DNA of 5,926 bases from Actinomycetes bacterium (GTDB lineage Bacteria; Actinomycetota; Acidimicrobiia; Acidimicrobiales; RAAP-2), in the NCBI GenBank assembly GCA_021784205.1, contig JAJXTB010000132.1, positions 1-5,926 of the forward strand, written 5' to 3'. The translations under genes were made by a program, and so were the position numbers. Each line of letters opens with the position of its first letter. Within the stretch, counting starts at the first letter, position 1. Positions 1 through 5,468 of this stretch are shown piece by piece. Below the pieces are notes generated by a model, which did not search any database, was not told where the DNA came from, and saw only the letters and a program-made list of their open reading frames with translations.

Positions 1-612
1 GAAGGGCACCATTTGTAGCGTCCCGCACACGATCTGGCCGGTCGCGAGCGCAATCGGATTGTCAGGCAGTCCCGCGAGGTGCCGTCGGGCGTAGGTGAAC
101 CCGAAGCCGTAGCAAACGACGGCGCCGAGACACGCGATGATACCGAGGCGCTGGCCGGCGCCGAATCCGTTCCACACGCCGATGACGACCAAGACGCCCA
201 CGAGTCCAATCGCGAGCCCGCCCATCACCGTTGGACGGACGGGTTCCTGGCGAAGAATGAAGAGCGCCACGATAAGGGTCGACAAGGGCGTACAGGCGTT
301 GATGAGTCCAGCCAAGACCGCCGAGATGTGCGTCTCGCTGTAGGAGAAGAGCGTAAAGGGCACGCTGTTCAAGAGCAGCGCGAGCACGAAGAGGTGCCCC
401 CACGTACTGAGCCGTCGCGCCAGTGGCGTGCGCGTAATAGCGGTCAGGGTGAGCAGGGTGACGGCGCCCGCGGCCAGTCGAACGAGTGCGACGTCCACCG
501 GCGACATCGCCCGCAGACCGAGCTTGATCCACCAGAACGAACAGCCCCAGATGGCGCCCAGGAGCACGAAGCTCACCTGCCAGCCCAGGGTGCGAGGCTT
601 CGGCTTCGCCAT
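1..612 (-). CDS. EamA/DMT-family membrane transporter, N-terminal 204 residues (partial)
   Basis: Likely a small-molecule exporter or permease of the drug/metabolite transporter superfamily in the cytoplasmic membrane; the substrate cannot be told. Reading leftward from the ATG at 612, the frame stays open to the window edge and gives MAKPKPRTLGW followed by alternating hydrophobic segments (about residues 12-30, 40-58, 72-90, 97-120, 128-147, 155-175). Family-like features of the first EamA repeat are IWGCSFWWIK at 21-30, an Arg in VRLAAGA near 45, and AGLINACTPLSTL followed by LRQEP at 101-124. Family members are about 290-300 residues with two EamA repeats, so here the first repeat is complete and the second is cut by the edge. 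The start lies two bases after the ada stop codon and has only a G-rich stretch further upstream as a possible ribosome site, so translation is probably coupled to ada. Confidence 0.9.
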   Translation of the reverse strand, partial: MAKPKPRTLGWQVSFVLLGAIWGCSFWWIKLGLRAMSPVDVALVRLAAGAVTLLTLTAITRTPLARRLSTWGHLFVLALLLNSVPFTLFSYSETHISAVLAGLINACTPLSTLIVALFILRQEPVRPTVMGGLAIGLVGVLVVIGVWNGFGAGQRLGIIACLGAVVCYGFGFTYARRHLAGLPDNPIALATGQIVCGTLQMVPF

Positions 613-614
613 CG

Positions 615-1679
615 TCACGGCCGCACCCCCGCAACGGTGGCGCGCTCGTTCTCGAGCAGCGCCGCCTTAGTGTCGAGTCCCCAGCGATAGCCGCCGAGGG
701 TTCCGTCACGCCGGATGATCCGGTGACACGGCACGACGAGCGCGGCCGGATTAGCCGCGCACGCCGATGCCACGGCTCGTACTGCTCGTGGCGTTCCAGT
801 GCGCTCGGCCAACTGCGAGTACGTGAGCGTCTGGCCGAGGGGGACGTGGCGAAGCACATCCCATACTCGCATCTGGAACGCGGTACCCTCCAGGTCAATG
901 GGCAGCCGTGAGGCGTCGGCTTCGCCGCGCACGGCGCCGGCGAGCACGTGGGCCACTTCCTCGAGTTCCTCGTCGCCACGGACCAACGAGGCGAGCGGGA
1001 ATTCGTGGCGAAGTTCGTCGACGAGCGTGGTTTCATCATCACCGATCCGCACGGCGCAGACGCCTCGGGACGTGGCTGCTACGACCACCGTGCCCAACGG
1101 GGTGTCCAGTGACGTGAACGTGACTTGCTCACCGCGGGCACCGTCGCGGTATCGACTCGGCGGCATGCCCAAGCGAGCCGCACCGTGCTCGTAGAAGGCA
1201 CGACTCGAGCCGTAGCCGGCATCCACGATGGCCTGCGTCACGGGCACCCGGGACCGCAGTGATCGACGCACGTGCTGATCGCGCGCGATCCGCGCGTAGG
1301 TGGCGACCGGAACGCCAATCAGTTGGGTGAATCGACGCCGCAGGTGACGCTCGCTGTAGCCGCGGTCGGCGGCGAACGTGGCGACGTCCACGGGCTCCCT
1401 CGAGTCCTCCAGTCGTCGGCAGAGCTCGACGACGGCGTCAACGCCGGGATCGGGCGCAACCACAAGTTCGGGGCGACACCGCTGGCAGGGACGGAACCCG
1501 GCCTCGGCGGCCCCGGCGGGCGTCGCGAAGAACACGACGTTGCGTCGCAGGGGCCGGCGCGACGGACATCCGCTGCGGCAGTAGATACCCGTCGATGTCA
1601 CGCCATAGACGAACGTGCCGGCGACCGAGCGATCGCGATTGATGATTGCGATCCAGCGGAACTCCTCGACGTCATTCAC
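615..1679 (-). CDS. ada: Ada-type bifunctional alkylated-DNA repair protein and AraC-family activator
   Basis: Removes methyl groups from DNA phosphotriesters and O6-methylguanine by irreversible transfer to its own cysteines; in characterised Ada proteins N-terminal methylation turns it into a transcription activator. Domains in order: zinc/methyl-acceptor domain with CX3C at C34/C38 and CX2C at C65/C68 (within YCRSGC and PCQRC); AraC-type helix-turn-helix region about 80-178 (YSERHLRRRF, then AIVDAGYGSSRAFYEHG); methyltransferase domain about 186-354 with the active-site PCHRI motif (C318) followed by GGYRWG. The GTG at 1679 gives 354 residues, the same length as E. coli Ada, and begins just before the conserved EEFRW segment. 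The frame stays open 77 codons further upstream, but that stretch resembles nothing in the family. TAGGTT at 1687-1692 may be a -10 for a leaderless mRNA, or its AGG may serve as a ribosome site 9 bases before GTG. The second methyltransferase cysteine and all zinc ligands are intact, so the protein should be active. Confidence 0.95.
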   Translation of the reverse strand: MNDVEEFRWIAIINRDRSVAGTFVYGVTSTGIYCRSGCPSRRPLRRNVVFFATPAGAAEAGFRPCQRCRPELVVAPDPGVDAVVELCRRLEDSREPVDVATFAADRGYSERHLRRRFTQLIGVPVATYARIARDQHVRRSLRSRVPVTQAIVDAGYGSSRAFYEHGAARLGMPPSRYRDGARGEQVTFTSLDTPLGTVVVAATSRGVCAVRIGDDETTLVDELRHEFPLASLVRGDEELEEVAHVLAGAVRGEADASRLPIDLEGTAFQMRVWDVLRHVPLGQTLTYSQLAERTGTPRAVRAVASACAANPAALVVPCHRIIRRDGTLGGYRWGLDTKAALLENERATVAGVRP

Positions 1680-1686
1680 GACATGT

Positions 1687-1715
1687 AACCTACGGGAGTC
1701 GAGGCGGTGCCGCCT
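1687..1715 (-). promoter_or_regulatory. Candidate ada promoter with overlapping palindrome
   Basis: Reading leftward, TAGGTT (1692 to 1687) fits the loose actinobacterial -10 pattern TANNNT and ends seven bases before the GTG start, a layout typical of leaderless transcripts. No good -35 is visible. In its place lies a perfect inverted repeat, AGGCGG-TG-CCGCCT (1702-1715), covering the spacer and -35 position. That could be a repressor or activator site, but GC-rich DNA yields short palindromes by chance. I could not find a convincing match to the E. coli Ada A/B boxes. Confidence 0.3.
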
Positions 1716-1742
1716 TCCGATCCCGGACACGCAATTTCCCAT

Positions 1743-1876
1743 GGCGCGGCGTATGCCGCCCGTGACGCCGTGCGACGGACCGGCCACGCGGACCGGCAGA
1801 CCCGGAGTCGAGAGGTGTGCGCGACTTCGCGTTCCGAGACCCCTCGGGCAGCCTGGTACGCATCGCTGGGGCGTAA
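1743..1876 (+). pseudogene. Remnant of a VOC/glyoxalase-bleomycin-resistance-like gene (C-terminal end, frameshifted)
   Basis: From about 1814 to the TAA at 1874-1876 one frame reads GVRDFAFRDPSGSLVRI followed by AGA and stop. This closely follows the terminal strand of VOC-superfamily proteins of the bleomycin-resistance/glyoxalase type, where REFALRDPxGN followed by a hydrophobic strand is characteristic. That frame is closed upstream by TGA at 1763-1765. The zero frame of the same stretch carries AAYAARDAVRRTG (1746-1784), which resembles the preceding 'DVDAAYAALRDAG' helix, so one frameshift seems to separate the two parts. Nothing VOC-like can be read further upstream, where ada begins on the other strand only about 65 bases away. 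An intact VOC gene needs roughly 110-130 codons, so this is a truncated leftover rather than a sequencing slip in a complete gene. The last 20 codons are the persuasive part; the upstream piece is less certain. Confidence 0.45.
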
Positions 1877-2141
1877 ACGAGTCCGGCCAGATGTACGCGT
1901 TGAGTTCCACGTTGTCGATGACGGGCGAAAACTGGACGGCGGTTTCAAGGGGTCAGCGATACACGTCGCGGTGCAGCCCACGGGAATTGGGTGCGAACAC
2001 GCGAATGCATTGACGTCACCGCCTTTGGGTCTAGTCCAATAGTGAACATCGCGTGACCTCGTAAAACCCCGGTGGTTCGGCCGCTTCGTCGCGCCCGGCG
2101 GGTCGCGACGGAGCCGTGTCGGTGCGGATCGCGCGGGTGAG
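1877..2141. other. Non-coding spacer with no recognisable gene
   Basis: This stretch between the VOC remnant and the cold-shock leader is spanned by open frames on both strands, but their translations are rich in Arg, Pro and Ser, have no family motif, and cross other features. It contains TTGACG at 2010-2015, a good -35 match that forms part of the palindrome TGACGTCA (2011-2018), but no matching -10 at normal spacing (TAGTCC at 2032 is the nearest). If that promoter is real, the cold-shock mRNA would have a leader of roughly 160 bases, as some csp mRNAs do. Otherwise I see nothing here. Confidence 0.4.
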
Positions 2142-2147
2142 TACACT
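2142..2147 (+). promoter_or_regulatory. Possible -10 of the cold-shock gene
   Basis: TACACT matches TATAAT at four of six positions and fits TANNNT. Initiation seven bases downstream would fall near 2154, exactly where the stem-loop preceding the cold-shock gene begins, giving a leader of about 49 bases. There is no recognisable -35 at 16-18 bases upstream, so the call is weak. Confidence 0.25.
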
Positions 2148-2153
2148 TCAAGG

Positions 2154-2185
2154 AGCGAGCGGGCCGAAATGGTTGGCCCGTCGCT
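2154..2185 (+). promoter_or_regulatory. Stem-loop in the 5' leader of the cold-shock gene
   Basis: AGCGA (2154-2158) and CGGGCC (2160-2165), separated by one bulged G, pair with GGCCCG (2175-2180) and TCGCT (2181-2185). This makes an 11-bp, GC-rich stem with a nine-base loop, GAAATGGTT. It ends 17 bases before the proposed GTG start. No T-tract follows, so it is not a classical terminator for something upstream; position suggests a leader element affecting mRNA stability or translation of the cold-shock gene. A six-codon frame (ATG at 2169, MVGPSL, TGA at 2187-2189) begins in the loop and runs through the 3' arm, with AAGGAG at 2150-2155 upstream at rather long spacing. Confidence 0.5.
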
Positions 2186-2202
2186 TTGAGAATTGAGTGA
2201 TC

Positions 2203-2403
2203 GTGGCAAACGGTACCGTGAAGTTTTTCAACGCAGAAAAGGGATTCGGATTCATCTCGCGTGAGCAGGGTGATGACGTCTTCGTGCATTTCTCCAACAT
2301 CCAGGGCGACGGTTACCGGAGTCTCGAAGAGGGTCAGCAGGTCGAGTTCGACGTTGCGCCCGGTCGCAAGGGCGAAGAGGCCCTCAACGTTCGCGCCATC
2401 TGA
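2203..2403 (+). CDS. Cold-shock domain protein (CspA family)
   Basis: A single cold-shock domain protein of 66 residues that binds single-stranded RNA/DNA and acts as an RNA chaperone in the cytoplasm. The sequence starts [18 protein letters not shown], containing RNP1 (KGFGFI, about residues 13-18). RNP2 (VFVHF) follows at about 26-30, then the [12 protein letters not shown] strand and a C-terminal [10 protein letters not shown]. Length and domain order are those of a normal CspA-type protein, complete and undamaged. GTG at 2203 gives the MANGTVK start usual in the family. GTG at 2197 (adding Ile-Val) is possible and has GAG at 2188-2190 six bases before it, so the start may be two residues earlier. 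The gene is divergent from ada and convergent with the response-regulator operon, so it is probably transcribed alone. Whether it is cold-induced or constitutive cannot be read from the sequence. Confidence 0.95.
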   Translation: MANGTVKFFNAEKGFGFISREQGDDVFVHFSNIQGDGYRSLEEGQQVEFDVAPGRKGEEALNVRAI

Positions 2404-2410
2404 GCGAACG

Positions 2411-2429
2411 GCGGGCCGACACGGCTCGC
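2411..2429 (+). terminator. GC-rich hairpin after the cold-shock gene
   Basis: GCGGGCCG (2411-2418) pairs with CGGCTCGC (2422-2429) across an ACA loop, giving eight pairs including one G-U. It begins eight bases after the stop codon. There is no T-tract, but GC-rich actinobacteria often have terminator hairpins without one. A second, weaker hairpin, ACCGC-N6-GCGGT at 2461-2476, lies at the end of the response-regulator gene coming from the other side, so the 72-base convergent gap may hold one element for each transcript. Confidence 0.45.
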
Positions 2430-2475
2430 AGACATAGCGTTGCAGCGCCCTAGATCGCGAACCGCGGCTTTGCGG

Positions 2476-3129
2476 TCACGTCAATCGACGCTCGTTCGCC
2501 CAGTTTGAGAGTTGGTGCCGGTTCGACAACTGGAGCTTATGCAGGACCGAGGAGACGTGCGTCTCCACGGTGCGCGATGAGATGCCCAGTTCGACGCCGG
2601 CCTCTTTGTAGGTGTAACCCCGTGCGATGAGTCGCAGCACCTGACGCTCGCGTGCGGTCAATTGATCCAAGTCCGGGTCGCCGGTGCTAGACGCGGCGGA
2701 GCTCGTCGTGCCGCTGGCGAATGCCTCGAGTACGAAGCCGGCCAGCATTGGTGAAAAGACCGCGTCGCCGGCACGAATCCGCTCGATGGCCTCGATCAGA
2801 TCGGCGCCCGAGATGTTCTTGGTGACATACCCGCTCGCTCCCGCTTGCACGACGGCGATGACGTCTTCGGCCGCGTCCGAGACCGACAGCGCGAGGAAGC
2901 GCACGTCGGTGCAGGATGCGCGAACGTCGCGAAGCACCCGCAGGCCGCCTCCGTCGGGCATGTGCACGTCGAGCAGCACGACGTCGGGTCGTCGCTCAAT
3001 GATCATCTCGGTGGCCGCGACGACTTCGTCAGCGTCGCCGACGATGTCGACCGCGTCGGCGATCTCGGCCTTGATGCCCGAGCGGATGAGCTCGTGGTCG
3101 TCAACGAGAAAGACGCGCGGTCGACTCAT
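2476..3129 (-). CDS. NarL/LuxR-family response regulator
   Basis: A 217-residue DNA-binding response regulator, the phosphorylation target and output of the adjacent kinase. Receiver domain (about 4-120): acidic pair D10/D11 in FLVDDHELIRSG, phosphoacceptor D54 in VVLLDVHMPDGG, switch serine S82 in LALSVSD, and K104 in GYVTKN. A Ser/Thr/Ala-rich linker (about 138-152) leads to a LuxR-type helix-turn-helix (155-217) with LTARERQVLRLIARGYTYKEAG and ISSRTVETHVSSVLHKL. All key residues are present, so it should be phosphorylatable and bind DNA as a dimer. Its ATG overlaps the TAA of the kinase gene by one base (TAATG), a strong sign of translational coupling. The inverted repeat at 4457-4497 in the divergent promoter is the obvious candidate target; this is inference from position. 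Confidence 0.95.
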   Translation of the reverse strand: MSRPRVFLVDDHELIRSGIKAEIADAVDIVGDADEVVAATEMIIERRPDVVLLDVHMPDGGGLRVLRDVRASCTDVRFLALSVSDAAEDVIAVVQAGASGYVTKNISGADLIEAIERIRAGDAVFSPMLAGFVLEAFASGTTSSAASSTGDPDLDQLTARERQVLRLIARGYTYKEAGVELGISSRTVETHVSSVLHKLQLSNRHQLSNWANERRLT

Positions 3130-4397
3130 TACTCGGCGACCTCCCGCGTAATCGTGAGTGCCACGTCGGTACCTGCGCCGACTTTCGTTCGAACGCTACT
3201 CGAGCCACCGATCTGCTCCACTCGTGCACGGATGGAGAGGGCGAGACCTTGGCGGTCATCGGGAACAGTGGCGGGATCAAACCCGACGCCGGTGTCGCGA
3301 ACGTAGACCGAAATCGCGGCGGGCTCGACTTCGCCGTAGATGCTGAAGTGATCGTCGCCGGACCACTTCGCGGCGTTGATCGCCGCCTCGCGCGTCGCCG
3401 CCAGCAGCCCGCTGATCCGCTCATCGATCGGTGCATCGCCGACGACGACCAGCTCGATGCGCACGCCGTAGTCGCGTTCGACATCGTGCTGGATCGAACG
3501 GAGTTGGGTCGCGAAGGTTTCGTCCGTCGGCGTCGTCGCTCCGACCTGGTCCGGGGCGAACAACCAGGTGCGCAGTTCACGCTCTTGGGCGCGGGCGAGC
3601 CGTCGCACGGCCGCAGGATCCGCGGCTGAGCGCTCGATCAAGGTGAGCGTCTGTAGTACCGAATCATGGACGTGGGCCACGAGTGCGGCCCGCTCCTCGG
3701 CGCGCACGCGCACGCGTCGCTCCCTGGACAGGTCGCGAACCGTTTGGAGCCACCACGGGGCGAGCAGGACGAGCACGCCGACGATGAGTGCGACGCCGCC
3801 GATGAGGGCGGGGACGGCGGCGCCCCAGACCCCGCCGACCTGTTGGAGGATCTGCAGTCCGACCACGATGAGGACCGCCGCGGGTATCAGTCGCCAGGCG
3901 ATCGCTCGCCATCCACGCATGGAGGCGACGCCGAGCACGGGGAGCGCTTGGGCGAAGTCCTCGAGGTGGGCCCGCTCATTGGCAGATGACCCGCGCCAGA
4001 TCACGACGAGGAACACGAGACTGAGCAGGACCGACCACGCGTAGGGACTCAATAAGGCGAGGCCGAGCCGTGTGATCAGGATCAGGATCGCGAGGACCGC
4101 GGCGAGCAGCCACAGTACGACGGTCGAGGTGCGTCGCTGCCCTTCGAGTCGGCGGGCGATCGGCTGGTCTTCGCCATCTCGGCATATCGCGAGCCACATG
4201 ATCATGTAGACGACGAGGCCGACGCCGAAGACGAGGCTCGCCAGCGCCGTGGCCAGGCGAACGTACGTGGTACGAATGCCCAGTCGACACGCGATCCCCG
4301 CGCAGACGCCACCGAGCGTCGCCTCGGGAACGTTGCGTCGAAGCGGATGCTGGGGCACCCCGAGTCGAACGTGCTGCAAGTGGGTAGTGGTCGTCAT
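3129..4397 (-). CDS. Membrane sensor histidine kinase with N-terminal PspC domain
   Basis: A 422-residue kinase likely to sense envelope or membrane state. Order: PspC domain (about 18-75: NVPEATLGGVCAGIACRLGI, then membrane segment VYMIMWLAI), four more predicted membrane segments (about 92-108, 118-134, 170-186, 193-213), a basic coiled linker (220-236), HisKA_3-type dimerisation region with phosphoacceptor H244 in LVAHVHDSVLQTL, and a HATPase_c domain (about 295-417). The ATPase domain shows the N box REAAINAAKWS (N341), G1 VRDTGVGFDP (D368) and a G2-like RQGLALSIRARVEQIGG. Two oddities: Trp345 stands where many relatives have His after the N-box Lys, and GLAL replaces GLGL. Neither need inactivate it. 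I chose ATG at 4397 because GAGG (4406-4409) lies eight bases before it and the N-terminus then leads directly into PspC; the open frame to 4463 runs through the promoter. No extracytoplasmic sensor domain is seen, so the signal probably comes through the membrane or a partner. Confidence 0.93.
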   Translation of the reverse strand: MTTTTHLQHVRLGVPQHPLRRNVPEATLGGVCAGIACRLGIRTTYVRLATALASLVFGVGLVVYMIMWLAICRDGEDQPIARRLEGQRRTSTVVLWLLAAVLAILILITRLGLALLSPYAWSVLLSLVFLVVIWRGSSANERAHLEDFAQALPVLGVASMRGWRAIAWRLIPAAVLIVVGLQILQQVGGVWGAAVPALIGGVALIVGVLVLLAPWWLQTVRDLSRERRVRVRAEERAALVAHVHDSVLQTLTLIERSAADPAAVRRLARAQERELRTWLFAPDQVGATTPTDETFATQLRSIQHDVERDYGVRIELVVVGDAPIDERISGLLAATREAAINAAKWSGDDHFSIYGEVEPAAISVYVRDTGVGFDPATVPDDRQGLALSIRARVEQIGGSSSVRTKVGAGTDVALTITREVAE

Positions 4398-4405
4398 CGT
4401 GTCGT

Positions 4406-4433
4406 CCTCGCCGGTTGCGACTCCAGCATTACA
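4406..4433 (-). promoter_or_regulatory. Predicted promoter and ribosome site of the kinase-regulator operon
   Basis: Reading leftward, TGTAAT (4433 to 4428) matches the -10 consensus at five of six positions. Transcription would start near 4421, giving a leader of about 24 bases that contains GAGG (4409 to 4406) eight bases before the ATG. The -35 position (4451-4456) reads GTAGCG, a poor match, as expected for an activator-dependent promoter. The left arm of the inverted repeat (4457-4466) sits immediately upstream of that -35, centred about 40 bases before the predicted start. Confidence 0.4.
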
Positions 4434-4456
4434 CCCCTGGGTCTCGCGAGCGCTAC

Positions 4457-4497
4457 GGGACAACCCGGAGGCCGCCTGACCAGCTCAGGGTTGTCCC
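4457..4497. promoter_or_regulatory. Perfect 10-bp inverted repeat, likely shared operator of the divergent PspC genes
   Basis: GGGACAACCC (4457-4466) and its exact reverse complement GGGTTGTCCC (4488-4497) are separated by 21 bases, so their centres lie 31 bases apart, about three helical turns. A smaller inverted repeat, CCTGA-N5-TCAGG (4475-4489), is nested inside and shares two bases with the right arm. Each arm abuts the predicted -35 position of one of the two divergent promoters. A regulator dimer on each arm could thus activate or repress both transcripts. The arms lie upstream of both predicted transcription starts, so this should act as DNA and not as an RNA hairpin. The NarL/LuxR-type regulator at 2476-3129 is the most likely ligand, by position only. 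Confidence 0.55.
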
Positions 4498-4499
4498 TG

Positions 4500-4529
4500 A
4501 TGACGAGGGCGCGGGCCTCGGCGTACCGT
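4500..4529 (+). promoter_or_regulatory. Predicted leaderless promoter of the PspC-toastrack gene
   Basis: TACCGT (4524-4529) fits TANNNT and is followed six bases later by the ATG at 4536, the usual leaderless spacing. ATGACG (4500-4505), 18 bases upstream, matches TTGACA at four of six positions. The GTGAGG just before the ATG is only two bases away, too close to work as a normal ribosome site, which supports leaderless initiation. The right arm of the inverted repeat ends two bases before the -35. Confidence 0.4.
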
Positions 4530-4535
4530 GAGGTC

Positions 4536-5468
4536 ATGTCCGAGACACCCAACCCGATGAGCCAGTCCGACGATTCGATCTCGTCCGACACCGTCCGCGA
4601 ATCGCCGCGTCAGTTCCGTCGCAGCTACGACGGCAAGGTGATCGCCGGTGTCGCGCGCGGCCTCGCCAATCGTTTCGACATCGACGCCAACATCTTTCGC
4701 GTGCTGTTCGTCCTTCTCGCGCTCTTCTGGGGGCTAGGCGTCGCGCTCTACCTTGCCCTCTGGGTCTTCGTGCCTCGAGCAGAGGAGGAAGGGGTCGTGG
4801 CGCGAACTCGGCCACCGGCGTCGCGGTCGCGTCGTTTAGCGGTCGTTCTCATGTTCGGAGCCGTCGTAGCCATCGCCGCACTGGTCGCCGCCTTCGCGCG
4901 CGGCGGGCTGGCCGCGCACGGTGGGCCAAGTCTTGCCCTGTTCTGGCTGGTCTTCTTGGTCGCGCTCGCGATTGTCGCCTTGCGTACACCGGCGCTGCGG
5001 ATCACGTTGGGCCGGGTCGTCGCCGTCGCGTTCCTCGCCGCACTCAGCGTGCTCATCGTGTTCATTGGCGCCGTCATGGGATTCGTCGCCTCGACGGGCG
5101 TCCCCCTATCGGGTGGCAACGGCGCGCACAGCTGGCGGCCCACGTCACTGAGCGACGTCCAGCACCAGTACACGACCGAGTTCGGAACGACGACGGTCGA
5201 CCTGCAATCCGTCAGGTTCCCATCGAAGGGTTACACGATCGACGTGTCGGCGGCCATCGGATCAGTTTGGATCGACGTGCCAGCGAACGCCGTCGTCTCG
5301 ATCACGACGCACGTGGGACTAGGGCCGGTCGAACTGCTGGGGTCACCCGACGGTTCAGCGTTCTCCGCGCTCCCGGTGGTACGGCCGGCGTCGCTGTCGC
5401 GGGCGCCACACCTCGTGATCGACGCGCGGGTTGGCATCGGACGAATCGTCATCGTCCGAGCGACCTGA
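4536..5468 (+). CDS. PspC-domain membrane protein with toastrack/LiaF-C-like C-terminal domain
   Basis: A 310-residue membrane protein, probably a partner or modulator in envelope-stress signalling. A Ser/Asp-rich N-terminus (1-25) precedes a PspC domain (about 27-82: RRSYDGKVIAGVARGLANRFDID, then a membrane segment ending in WVFVP). Three more membrane segments follow (about 100-120, 131-149, 160-184). The rest (about 195-310) is a repetitive beta-rich domain with alternating hydrophobics such as YTIDVSAAIGSVWIDVP, ITTHVGLGPVELLG and LVIDARVGIGRIVIV. That pattern resembles the C-terminal domains of LiaF and DUF4097 toastrack proteins, which occur with PspC modules in Firmicutes and Actinobacteria. 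I assign the domain by pattern, not by alignment. ATG at 4536 is preferred because a -10 lies at leaderless spacing; ATG at 4557 is an alternative. The upstream open frame to 4347 crosses the promoter and the start of the kinase gene and is not credible. The gene is divergent from the PspC kinase, with 138 bases between starts. Confidence 0.88.
   Translation: MSETPNPMSQSDDSISSDTVRESPRQFRRSYDGKVIAGVARGLANRFDIDANIFRVLFVLLALFWGLGVALYLALWVFVPRAEEEGVVARTRPPASRSRRLAVVLMFGAVVAIAALVAAFARGGLAAHGGPSLALFWLVFLVALAIVALRTPALRITLGRVVAVAFLAALSVLIVFIGAVMGFVASTGVPLSGGNGAHSWRPTSLSDVQHQYTTEFGTTTVDLQSVRFPSKGYTIDVSAAIGSVWIDVPANAVVSITTHVGLGPVELLGSPDGSAFSALPVVRPASLSRAPHLVIDARVGIGRIVIVRAT

Noticed and set aside
62..1042. 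Long open frame on the minus strand crossing ada and the transporter
   Set aside because: It is the wrong frame over two clearly recognised genes; the translation is rich in Arg, Pro and Ser and has no family motif.
1725..1745. AATTGCG stretch as an Ada box upstream of ada
   Set aside because: The spacing and order of the A and B elements do not match the E. coli box, and short matches like this are expected by chance.
1680..1910. In-frame 77-codon extension of ada upstream of the GTG at 1679
   Set aside because: The added residues do not resemble the family, and the GTG start gives exactly the usual Ada length with a plausible promoter or ribosome site directly before it.
2011..2018. TGACGTCA palindrome as a regulator site
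   Set aside because: Only eight bases, single copy, and without a good promoter at the right spacing; kept only as a remark in the spacer entry.
1676..2209. 177-codon minus-strand frame in the ada-csp gap
   Set aside because: Low-complexity Arg/Pro/Ser/Thr composition, no recognisable motif, and it covers the csp leader and the VOC remnant; high GC makes stop-free frames common.
4398..4463. Kinase start at 4463 instead of 4397
   Set aside because: It would translate through the predicted -10 and the left operator arm, while 4397 has a well-spaced GAGG and leads directly into the PspC domain.
4347..4535. Upstream extension of the PspC-toastrack frame
   Set aside because: It would overlap the start of the divergent kinase and translate through both promoters and the inverted repeat.
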